From assembly GCF_007827045.1 (NCBI RefSeq), contig NZ_RPFW01000002.1:186001-250000 (forward strand): a stretch of DNA of 64,000 bases, written 5' to 3'. Shown one piece after another: positions 51,665-58,789 of the stretch. This stretch comes from Trebonia kvetii (lineage in GTDB: Bacteria; Actinomycetota; Actinomycetes; Streptosporangiales; Streptosporangiaceae). Each line of letters begins with the position of its first letter. Positions within the stretch are counted from its first letter, which is position 1. The notes beneath the pieces are model-generated. The model was not told the origin of the DNA, ran no database searches, and saw nothing but the letters and a program-made list of their open reading frames with translations. Position numbers and translations under genes: made by a program.

Positions 51665-51679
51665 TAACAGCAAGAAGCG
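51663..51679 (+). repeat. Dispersed GATAACAGC repeat, copy C
   Basis: GATAACAGCAAGAAGCG right at the menC stop; the reading TGA-TAA combines the menC stop with the repeat. Confidence 0.75.
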
Positions 51680-51693
51680 GCGCCAAGCCGCTC

Positions 51694-51739
51694 ATGGTGG
51701 ACGTTTGGGTACATCGACGTGTACCCAAACGTCCACCAT
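51694..51739. repeat. Long palindrome, copy 2 (19-bp arms, 8-base loop)
   Basis: Arms 51694-51712 and 51721-51739 are perfectly complementary. The core GGACGTTTGGG matches copy 1 at 18209-18248, but the inner pair is T-A here (GGGTAC/GTACCC) and C-G there (GGGCAC/GTGCCC): a compensated change. It lies between menC and menD. Confidence 0.8.
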
Positions 51740-51776
51740 CCGCCCGCCGGGTCGGCGACACGGCGCTCCACAGCCT

Positions 51777-51794
51777 GATAACAGCAACAGGCGC
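51777..51794 (+). repeat. Dispersed GATAACAGC repeat, copy D
   Basis: GATAACAGCAACAGGCGC, about 25 bases before the menD start. Confidence 0.75.
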
Positions 51795-51818
51795 CCGCGC
51801 CCGAGGCGGGAGGTACCG

Positions 51819-53690
51819 GTGAACCCGTCGACCGCCTTCGGCACCGTGCTGGCCGATGAGCTCGCGCGGTGCGGGCTGCGCGAGGTGGTCATCGCGCCCG
51901 GCTCGCGGTCCACGCCGCTCGCCATCGCCTTCTGGGACCTTGAGCGGGCCGGGCGGGTCCGGCTGCACGTGCGGATCGACGAACGGTCCGCGGCCTTTAC
52001 CGCCCTCGGCCTGGCCAAGGCCTCCCGCCGTCCGGTCGCGGTGGTGTGCACCTCCGGTACGGCCGCGGCCAACTTCCACCCCGCGGTCATCGAGGCCGAC
52101 GAGTCCGCCGTTCCGCTGCTGCTGCTCACCGCCGACCGGCCGCCCGAGCTGCGCGGCACCGGCGCGAGCCAGACGGTGGACCAGGTCAAGCTGTACGGAT
52201 CGGCGGTCCGCTGGTACGCGGAGTCTGGCGTCCCGGAGCGGCGTGCCGGCCTGGCCGGCTACTGGCGCTCGCTTGCCTGCCGCGCCTGGGCGCACGCCGC
52301 GGGCGCCCTCGGCACCCTGCAGGGACCGGTCCACCTCAACCTCCCCTTCCGCGACCCCCTCGTCCCCGACGCGCCCCCTGCGCACACCCCGGCCCGCGCC
52401 ACTCCCCTATCTGATAACAGCAACAAGCGCGCGAGCGCCAATCGGGGCGCCGACGGCTCGAGCGGCGGCCAGGTCGACTGGCCGGAGCCGCTTGACGGGC
52501 GGCCGGACGGGCAGCCGTGGACGCGGATCAGCGACGACGCGCCCGCCGCCGTGCCGCTTGAGCTGCCGTGGACCGAGCGCGGCGTCGTGGTGTGCGGCGA
52601 CGGGGACTACGACGCGGACGCGCTGATCGAGCTCGCGGAGCGGGCCGGCTGGCCAGTGCTCGCCGAGCCGTCCTCCGGTGCGCGGCGCGGGCCGAACGCG
52701 CTGACCGGCTACCAGTACCTGCTCGCGTCGCCTGAGTTCATGGCGGCGCTCCGCCCCGCGGTCATCGTCGCCGCGGGGCGTCCCGGGCTGACCAGGCCGC
52801 AGTCCGCGCTGCTCGCGCTCGCCCGCCAGCCGGGAGACGGCCAGCCAGGAGCGGCGGACGCGGTCCGGCACATCGTCGTCGCGCAGGGGCCGGGGATGTG
52901 GGCCGACCCGCAGCGGGCCGCCACCGACGTCGCCGCCGCCATCCGGCTGACGGGCGTGCCTGGTGCGGTTTCCGGCCGCTGGCTCGCGGCGTGGCGGGAC
53001 GCGGACGCGGCGGCCACGCAGGCGGCGGGCGCGGTGCTCGACGACTGGCGCGGTGACCCCGGCGAGGGTGCGCTGTCGGAGCCTGAGGTCGCACGCGAGC
53101 TGGCCGCCGCGCTCCCGGAGGGTGCGCTGCTGTGGTGCGGGAACTCGCTATCCGTTCGGGATGTCGATCTGCTCATGCCACCGCGAGCCGACGTCCGGGT
53201 GATCGCGAGCAGGGGCGCGAGCGGTATCGACGGCACGTTCTCCACGGCCGCGGGCGCCGCCATGGCGCATGCCGCCGACCGCCCCGGTGCGGTCGCGTTC
53301 GGGCTGATCGGTGACCTGTCGCTGCTGCACGACGCGCCCGGCCTGGCGATCGGGCCCGGGGAACCGCGGCCCGACCTGTGCGTGGTCGTGGTCAACAACG
53401 ACGGCGGCGGGATTTTCGCCGGGCTCGAGCCCGCGGCCTTCACCGGGCCGTTCGAGCGCGTCTTCGGCACGCCGCACCGGGCCTCGCTCGACCAGCTGGC
53501 CGCCGCGTTCGGGATCCCCTACACGCTCGTCGAGGGTCCTGGCGACCTGTTGAAGGCCGTCGCCGCCACGGCGGGCGGCACCGGACCGCGGATCGTCGAG
53601 GCACGGACCGCGCGGGCCGCCAACGCCGGCCTGCGGGCGGCGATGCGCGCCGCGGGCGTGCGCGCGGCCGCCGCCAGCGTGGCGTCCTAA
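51819..53690 (+). CDS. menD: SEPHCHC synthase MenD
   Basis: 623 aa from GTG 51819, after GCGGGAGGTACCG. ThDP-dependent enzyme: the N-terminal PYR domain has the MenD string VIAPGSRSTPLAIAFWDLE and HVRIDERSAAFTALGLAKAS; the C-terminal PP domain has the ThDP motif GDLSLLHDAPGL...VVNNDGGGIF. It joins isochorismate and 2-oxoglutarate to SEPHCHC, the first committed step of menaquinone synthesis. At about 620 residues it is somewhat longer than typical MenD (about 550-580); part of the excess is a linker near residues 195-220 containing SDNSNKRA, encoded by a copy of the GATAACAGC repeat. Confidence 0.93.
   Translation: MNPSTAFGTVLADELARCGLREVVIAPGSRSTPLAIAFWDLERAGRVRLHVRIDERSAAFTALGLAKASRRPVAVVCTSGTAAANFHPAVIEADESAVPLLLLTADRPPELRGTGASQTVDQVKLYGSAVRWYAESGVPERRAGLAGYWRSLACRAWAHAAGALGTLQGPVHLNLPFRDPLVPDAPPAHTPARATPLSDNSNKRASANRGADGSSGGQVDWPEPLDGRPDGQPWTRISDDAPAAVPLELPWTERGVVVCGDGDYDADALIELAERAGWPVLAEPSSGARRGPNALTGYQYLLASPEFMAALRPAVIVAAGRPGLTRPQSALLALARQPGDGQPGAADAVRHIVVAQGPGMWADPQRAATDVAAAIRLTGVPGAVSGRWLAAWRDADAAATQAAGAVLDDWRGDPGEGALSEPEVARELAAALPEGALLWCGNSLSVRDVDLLMPPRADVRVIASRGASGIDGTFSTAAGAAMAHAADRPGAVAFGLIGDLSLLHDAPGLAIGPGEPRPDLCVVVVNNDGGGIFAGLEPAAFTGPFERVFGTPHRASLDQLAAAFGIPYTLVEGPGDLLKAVAATAGGTGPRIVEARTARAANAGLRAAMRAAGVRAAAASVAS
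52413..52437 (+). repeat. Dispersed GATAACAGC repeat, copy E (inside menD)
   Basis: GATAACAGCAACAAGCGCG translated in frame as DNSNKR within a flexible inter-domain linker of MenD. Confidence 0.75.
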
Positions 53691-53696
53691 GCCAAG

Positions 53697-53738
53697 CCCG
53701 TCCGTGCCGTGGCGGCGGATGCCAGCGGCACGGACGGG
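53697..53738. terminator. Bidirectional terminator-like hairpin after menD
   Basis: CCCGTCCGTGCCG (53697-53709) pairs perfectly with 53726-53738 (13 bp), loop 16 bases. It lies between convergent menD and the GH25 gene. Confidence 0.7.
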
Positions 53739-53751
53739 GCCATGTGGCCCG

Positions 53752-55491
53752 TTACCCGCCCGCGCAGACCTGCGCGGTCAGGTGATGGGCGCAGGTCGGT
53801 CTGACCTGCCAGGCGAACGTCGCCTTCTCGATCACGCCGGCGGAGTTCCGCGCCGAGATCGTCACGTGGTACACCCGGGCGGCCACCGGCGCCGCGGACG
53901 CGGAGACCGTGCCCGCGATCGTGCCGCTGGCGCTAACCGCCAGGCCTGGCGGCAGGCCGGCCGCCGACCAGGTCACCGCCTCGCCCGCCAGCACGCCGAG
54001 CGACCGGACGGAGACCGACACCCGGGCCCGGGTCTTGGCCGCCTGGCTGCCCGGGTTGATCAGGCCGACCAGGCCCGGGTTGAAGATGTCGAGGTCGGTG
54101 GCGCCCGGTGTGGCCACCCCTGGGACCGTGCCGCTGCTCGTGTACTGCCAGATTGTCCAGGCGGGCCAGCCGGCGGGCATCGGCGGGCTGGTGAACCCGT
54201 AGGCGGCTACCCACATCGGATCGGCGCCGAACGCGGTGGACCCGCCGGTGCAGGTGTTCCACCAGTTCGCCGTCGTGTAGATGACGGGATACAGCCCGGT
54301 GATCGACTTCACCGTGGTCACGAACGCGCCGACCCACGCGGTCATCTGGGCCGGCGTGAGGCCGTAGCAGATGTTCGTGTGGTCGCTCGAGGTGTACGGG
54401 TCGTACTCGATGTCGAGCATGAGCGGCAGCATCTTGGCGCCCGGCTGGTAGCCGGAGTATTCGAGGGTGTACTGCGCCTGCGCCGCGCCGCCGCTGGCGT
54501 TGGGTATCGCGAAGTGGTATGGCGTGATCGAGAGCCCGGCCGCCTTGGCCGCGTTCATGTCGGTGACCGCCCACGGGTTGACGTAGTAGTCGCCCTCGGT
54601 CGCCTTGATGGCGACGAACTTGTACCCGGCCGTGGCGACCGAGGACCAGCCCACGGGCTGGCCCTTCGGGTAGGCCTTGGTCACCGGGTGCTGGTAGCCG
54701 GCCACGTCGAGGCCGGGCAGCGTGCGGCTCGTGTTCGCCGTGGGGGTCACCGACGGCGTGGGCGTGACGGTCGGCGCCGGGGTCGCGGTGGTTGGCGTGG
54801 CCCACGGCGACGCGGCCGGGATCGTGGCGCCGGCCGCCGCGGGGGCCATGCCCGCGCGCGACGCGCCGAGCGCGCTTGACGACCCGGACGGCCTGCCCGT
54901 GCCCGTGGGCGCGCCGCCAGTGCCGGTGGGGGAGCCCGTGCCTGCCGGAGTGTCGGTGGGAGTTGGGGAAGCCGTCCCGTCGCCGCTGCTCGTTTTCGCG
55001 GGTGTGGCACTGCTCGTGGGCGTGGCGTGTGTCCCGCCGCCGAGTTCGGCGAGCAGGCGCGGCGAGTGCGGCAGGGCGGTGAGAGACCGCCGCGCCGCCG
55101 CCATGGCCTGCAGCGCGGGCCGCGCGCCTGGCACGGCGCCGTCGGCGGGCAGCAGGCCCGCCGCGAGCGGGCCCGGTGCCCCCTGGCCGGCCGCACGGGT
55201 CAGCGTCCGGCTCTCCGGGGCCGTCCCCGGCGCGTAGCTCCCGCCGGTGGCGGCGGTGGACGGCTGCCCGCTGCCCGGCTGCCCGGCCGGTCCCGACGTG
55301 CCGGATTGCCCCGCTCCGCCCCCGCCGGGCACCGTTGCCGTCACCGCTGAGCCCGCCGGCGACGGGAGCGAGGCGGGCGCGATGACGGAGGGCCCGGGCG
55401 AGGCCATCGTGATCACCGCGACGGCCCCGCCGCCCACGACCACAAGCGCCAGCGCGGACGCCGCGATCGCCCGCTTTGACTTCAAGTGCAT
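53752..55491 (-). CDS. Secreted GH25 muramidase with Ig-like C-terminal domain
   Basis: 579 aa from ATG 55491. An N-terminal signal/anchor helix (AIAASALALVVVGGGAVAVI) is followed by about 220 residues of Pro/Thr/Gly/Ala linker. The GH25 domain begins LPGLDVAGYQHPVTK and includes AIKATEGDYYVNP, MLDIEYDP (the D-x-E catalytic pair) and WTIWQYTSSG, as in lysozymes of this family that cut the glycan strand of peptidoglycan. The C-terminal 100 residues (VSVSVRSLGVLAGEAVTWSAAGLPPGLAVSASGTIAGTV) are a putative Ig-like (He_PIG) domain. It acts at the cell wall. A folded RNA element may precede it (55531-55613). Confidence 0.88.
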   Translation of the reverse strand: MHLKSKRAIAASALALVVVGGGAVAVITMASPGPSVIAPASLPSPAGSAVTATVPGGGGAGQSGTSGPAGQPGSGQPSTAATGGSYAPGTAPESRTLTRAAGQGAPGPLAAGLLPADGAVPGARPALQAMAAARRSLTALPHSPRLLAELGGGTHATPTSSATPAKTSSGDGTASPTPTDTPAGTGSPTGTGGAPTGTGRPSGSSSALGASRAGMAPAAAGATIPAASPWATPTTATPAPTVTPTPSVTPTANTSRTLPGLDVAGYQHPVTKAYPKGQPVGWSSVATAGYKFVAIKATEGDYYVNPWAVTDMNAAKAAGLSITPYHFAIPNASGGAAQAQYTLEYSGYQPGAKMLPLMLDIEYDPYTSSDHTNICYGLTPAQMTAWVGAFVTTVKSITGLYPVIYTTANWWNTCTGGSTAFGADPMWVAAYGFTSPPMPAGWPAWTIWQYTSSGTVPGVATPGATDLDIFNPGLVGLINPGSQAAKTRARVSVSVRSLGVLAGEAVTWSAAGLPPGLAVSASGTIAGTVSASAAPVAARVYHVTISARNSAGVIEKATFAWQVRPTCAHHLTAQVCAGG

Positions 55492-55530
55492 CGCGCCAGG
55501 CTAGAGGGGAGCGGACCGCTTGGTCGCGGT

Positions 55531-55613
55531 TTTCCGTCGCCTTAGCCCGGGAGAACTAGCCAGTAGTCCCGAAGGGCCAGCAAATACTGGGATTTGCGAG
55601 ACGAAGGAAAACC
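55531..55613 (-). ncRNA. Candidate structured leader upstream of the GH25 gene
   Basis: Read on the minus strand, GGTTTTCC (55613-55606) can pair with GGAAAACC (55538-55531), strengthened by an inner CGTC/GACG. Inside lie GCAAAT/ATTTGC and CCAGTA/TACTGG, plus CCC-TTC-GGG. The distance to the start codon is about 40 bases. c-di-AMP (ydaO) riboswitches often precede wall-hydrolase genes in actinobacteria, but this element is shorter and the conserved ydaO core is not convincingly present, so its class is open. Confidence 0.4.
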
Positions 55614-55697
55614 TAAGACACGCCCGGGTCACCGGAGAATCGTCCCGTAATGAGCTCGGCAGGCGGGCCCCCGAGGTCAGTTCGGGGTCAGCCGGGG

Positions 55698-57152
55698 TCA
55701 GCCCGGGAGGCCGGAGGGGGCCGGCGGCGCGGGCGGCGCCGGCCGGGCGGCGGCGCGGGCGGGCTGCGGGCGGCGCGCGGCGTCCCCGGCCAGCGGGTCA
55801 AGGCGCAGCGCCTGGGCCGTGCAGCCGACCGCGATCAGCGCGAGGAAGCAGAACGCCAGCGTGTAGGCGCCCTGCCCGCCGCCGCTGATCGCGGAGCCGG
55901 CGCGCAGCGCTACGGTGGCGGCGGCGACTGCGAGGCCGGCGCCGAGTTGCATGGTCGTGGCGGCGAGCGTGTTGGCGTCGCGCATCAGCTCCGGCATCAT
56001 GTCCGCCAGCCCGACCGTGCTGTACACGGTGAACCCGGTCGACCTGGTGACGCCGCTGGCCAGCGCGAGCGCGGCGATCAGCGCCACCGGCGTGGACGCG
56101 GTGGTGAAGGCGAGCGCGGCGACGATCAGGGCGGTGCCAGCGGTGGAGACCACGAGCACCGCGCGGAACCCGAACCGGCGGATCAGCGGCGTGGTGGCCG
56201 GCTTGATCCCGACGTTCCCCGCGAACACGAACGCGGTGACCGCGCCAGACTTCACCGGCGACCAGCCGAACTGCACCTGGAACATGAGCGGAAGCAGGAA
56301 CGGCATCGCGCCGACCACCAGGAAGTACATCGTCATGCCCAGCTGCGACAGCCGGAAGGTGTGCACGTTCAGCGTGCGCAGGTTGAGCAGCGGGTGCGGG
56401 GTCCGCCGCAGGTGCGTCACCGCCAGCCCGAGCAGCGCCGCGCTCGCGGCGGCGAACAGGACGGTCTGCAGGGCAGGCGGGGCGGGCAGCGCCACCAGGT
56501 GCGCGGCGTAGGTGAGCCCGCCCAGGCCGGCGCAGGTGAACAGCATGCCCGCCCAGTCGAGCGGCGGCGGCGGCCCGGCCGCCGCCGCGCCGTGCTGGCC
56601 GGTGACCAGCCGCCAGGCAAGGGGGAACGCGACAAGTCCGAGCGGCACGTTGATCAGGAACATCCAGTGCCAGCTCGCGTAGGTGGTGATCAGGCCGCCG
56701 GCCAGCGGCGCTATCACGGGGGCGAGCAGCCCCGGCCACACCACGTAGGAGGTGAGCCGGAGTATGTCCTCCTTGGCGGCGGGTGACAGCACCATGGTCC
56801 GGCCGACCGGCACCATCATCGCCCCGCCCGCGCCCTGCAGCACCCGCATCGCGATGAGCATGCCGAGATTGACGCTCGCCGCGCAGCCCACCGACGCGAG
56901 CGTGAACACCGCGATCGCGGTCAGGAACACCGCCCGGTTCCCGTACCGCCTGGTCAGCCAGCCGGACAGCGGGATGAGCACGGCCAGGGTCAGCAGGTAG
57001 ACGGTGACGACCAGGCCTACCTCGGTGGCGGGCGCATGCAGCGACCGCCCGATCTGCGGCGACGCCGTGGTCACGATCGTCCCGTCGAGCATTTCCATGA
57101 AGTAGCAGCCTGCGACGAGCAGAGCGATGTTGCGGTGCCGCGCGGTGATCAC
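55698..57152 (-). CDS. MFS exporter, DHA2 (14-helix) family
   Basis: 484 aa membrane transporter from GTG 57152. Motif A-like loop LSGWLTRRYGNRAVFLTAIAVF, motif C-like segment LLAPVIAPLAGGLITTYASWHWMFLINVPLGLVA and the antiporter motif D1 (FMEMLDGTIVTTASPQI) place it in the EmrB/QacA drug:H+ antiporter group. It exports a hydrophobic or cationic compound, unknown here. A 21-bp palindrome lies 9 bases before its start, and the orphan lipoprotein gene is upstream in the same direction. Confidence 0.9.
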   Translation of the reverse strand: MITARHRNIALLVAGCYFMEMLDGTIVTTASPQIGRSLHAPATEVGLVVTVYLLTLAVLIPLSGWLTRRYGNRAVFLTAIAVFTLASVGCAASVNLGMLIAMRVLQGAGGAMMVPVGRTMVLSPAAKEDILRLTSYVVWPGLLAPVIAPLAGGLITTYASWHWMFLINVPLGLVAFPLAWRLVTGQHGAAAAGPPPPLDWAGMLFTCAGLGGLTYAAHLVALPAPPALQTVLFAAASAALLGLAVTHLRRTPHPLLNLRTLNVHTFRLSQLGMTMYFLVVGAMPFLLPLMFQVQFGWSPVKSGAVTAFVFAGNVGIKPATTPLIRRFGFRAVLVVSTAGTALIVAALAFTTASTPVALIAALALASGVTRSTGFTVYSTVGLADMMPELMRDANTLAATTMQLGAGLAVAAATVALRAGSAISGGGQGAYTLAFCFLALIAVGCTAQALRLDPLAGDAARRPQPARAAARPAPPAPPAPSGLPG

Positions 57153-57160
57153 CTCAGGCC

Positions 57161-57206
57161 AAACAACGCGGCCAAGCCGGATATGTCCGGCTTGGCCGCG
57201 TTGTTT
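57161..57206 (-). terminator. 21-bp perfect palindrome (terminator or operator)
   Basis: Arms 57161-57181 and 57186-57206 are perfectly complementary with a 4-base loop TATG. It follows the lipoprotein gene (stop 57270) and precedes the MFS start, so it probably ends the first transcript; it could also be an operator for the exporter. The arm ends AAACAA/TTGTTT. Confidence 0.7.
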
Positions 57207-57269
57207 CCGAAGTGTTCGCTGTGTTCGCCGGCCCGCCCGCCGTGACGGCGCGCGGGCCGGCCTGCCGGG

Positions 57270-58265
57270 TCAGGGTCCGATCATCGGGGTGACGTTGAAC
57301 CGGGAGTGCAGCAGCCCGAACTGGTACATCACGTCGGCGACCCGCTGGATGCGGACCTGGTCGATGGAGGTGGGGTAGATGTTCACCGCCATCACCGCGG
57401 CGACAATCGGCGGGATCTGGCCGTTCATCGGCCCCTTCAGCGCCTCCATGGCCCGCTCGACGGCGCCGCGGCTGGTGTCGGCGATCTCCTGGCCCTGGGA
57501 CAGCGCGGCGAGGAACGCGCGCAGCGTGCCCGGGTTCTGCTGCACCCAGCTCTTGGTCGCCACGTATCCCTGGATCGGGAAGTTCTGGGTGGCGCCCTGG
57601 TTGAGGTCGGCGAGCGGCACCGCGCCGTACTGCTGCTCGGCGGCCGACGCGAACGGCTCGGGCATGGCCGCCGCGTCGATCTTGCCCGCGGCGAGCGCGG
57701 CCGCCATCGTCGGGAACGGAATTGGCGCGGTCGGGAAGCGCACCTGGTTCAGCCTGATGCCATTCTCTGTGAGCACAGAGGCGGCCAGGAGGTAGTTAAT
57801 GTTGAGGGGGGCGTTGATGCCGAGCAGGTGGCCTTTTAGCTCCTTGAGCGTCTTGATCTTCGAGCCGGGCATGGTGTAGATGGCCTGGGTGCCCTGCTGC
57901 ATCACCGACCCCTCCGCGACAATCTCCAGCGGCTGATGATCAGTCACGTAATGCTGGATGAAGGAAACGTAATTTCCGCCGGTAATGTCGTACTTTCCGG
58001 TGAGCTGCTGGCTGATCACCTCCTCGCTGCTGACGGCGGGGGTGTAGTGAATCGTGAGGCCCTGCCTGGCGAACAGGCCCTCATACAGCGCGACGAAAAA
58101 CCCGGCGGAATCGACCGCCGGCACGACGGCCACGTTGAGCGTTGTTTTTTGTAGCCCGTTCGGGCTAGTGCTTCCGGCATTGGCGGATAGTCCGCCGCAG
58201 CCCGAAAGGGCCAGCAAGGCTATTGCCAGCGGTGGCGCGAGAATGCGCATGCGTGAGCGGAACAA
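57270..58265 (-). CDS. Orphan ABC solute-binding lipoprotein, NMT1/SsuA-like
   Basis: 331 aa from TTG 58265, with AGGAGG 6 bases upstream. The signal peptide FRSRMRILAPPLAIALLALSGC ends in a lipobox. The mature protein has LNVAVVPAVDSAGFFVALYEGLFARQGLTIHYTPAVSSEEVISQQLTGKYDITGGNYVSFIQ, the NMT1/SsuA fold for sulfonates, nitrate, taurine or pyrimidine-like ligands. No ATPase or permease gene lies beside it, so it must borrow a membrane complex, perhaps the one at 4.8-6.5 kb, or act as a sensor. Confidence 0.88.
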   Translation of the reverse strand: MFRSRMRILAPPLAIALLALSGCGGLSANAGSTSPNGLQKTTLNVAVVPAVDSAGFFVALYEGLFARQGLTIHYTPAVSSEEVISQQLTGKYDITGGNYVSFIQHYVTDHQPLEIVAEGSVMQQGTQAIYTMPGSKIKTLKELKGHLLGINAPLNINYLLAASVLTENGIRLNQVRFPTAPIPFPTMAAALAAGKIDAAAMPEPFASAAEQQYGAVPLADLNQGATQNFPIQGYVATKSWVQQNPGTLRAFLAALSQGQEIADTSRGAVERAMEALKGPMNGQIPPIVAAVMAVNIYPTSIDQVRIQRVADVMYQFGLLHSRFNVTPMIGP

Positions 58266-58343
58266 GGAAATCCTCCTGATGTGCGGCCTACAGGCGGTAT
58301 GCCGAAGCGTAAAACAGGAGGAAATAAGGCCTTTGCCTTTTTA

Positions 58344-58362
58344 GGTAAATAGTGTCATTACC
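58344..58362. promoter_or_regulatory. Inverted repeat between lipoprotein and molbindin genes
   Basis: GGTAA (58344-58348) and TTACC (58358-58362) flank 9 bases in an AT-rich stretch; TAAAGT at 58367-58372 could be the + strand -10. The dyad is short. Confidence 0.3.
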
Positions 58363-58536
58363 CGTGTAAAGTGGCCGGCTTAAATGCGAGGTGCTCCTGT
58401 GATCAGGATGACAAAGCCTTGCCAATGTGACGCCAGAAACTGACGGGAGATCTGCCGCGGCCGCGTTTCGCGGTTTGGCCCCATGAGCGGCCTCAAGGGG
58501 GTACATCTCGACGGGACGAACAACGAGGAGCACCTT

Positions 58537-58746
58537 ATGAAGCTCAGCGCACGCAACCAGATTCCGGCCCGCATCACCGCCATCAACTCCGGTGAGGCCA
58601 TCGCCAACGTCGAACTCGACGCGGGCGGCGTCCGGCTGGTGGCCTCCATCACCGTCGAGGCGGTCCGCCAGCTCGGCCTGACCGAGGGCGCGCAGGTCAT
58701 CGCCGTGGTCAAGGCGTCGGACGTGATGGTGGCCACCGCCGACTGA
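58537..58746 (+). CDS. Molbindin (Mop/TOBE domain) protein
   Basis: 69 aa from ATG 58537, after CGAGGAGCACCTT. A single Mop/TOBE domain: MKLSARNQIPARITAINSGEAIANVELDAGGVRLVASITVEAVRQLGLTEGAQVIAVVKASDVMVA. Free-standing molbindins bind molybdate or tungstate oxyanions in the cytoplasm as oligomers, for storage or homeostasis. It is divergent from the orphan lipoprotein gene, which may hint at shared oxyanion use, but no mod transporter or molybdopterin gene is near. Confidence 0.9.
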   Translation: MKLSARNQIPARITAINSGEAIANVELDAGGVRLVASITVEAVRQLGLTEGAQVIAVVKASDVMVATAD

Positions 58747-58789
58747 CGGCGGCACTGCGTCGGGCCGGGAGGCGTTGTGACTGGCAGCG

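Noticed and set aside
55531..55613. Firm call of a c-di-AMP (ydaO) riboswitch
   Set aside because: The gene context fits, but the element is too short and the conserved core is at best partly similar; kept only as an unclassified candidate.
58266..58536. Molybdenum-cofactor riboswitch before the molbindin gene
   Set aside because: Only short hairpins (for example CCGCG-TTT-CGCGG at 58461-58473) are seen; the conserved Moco RNA core was not found by eye.
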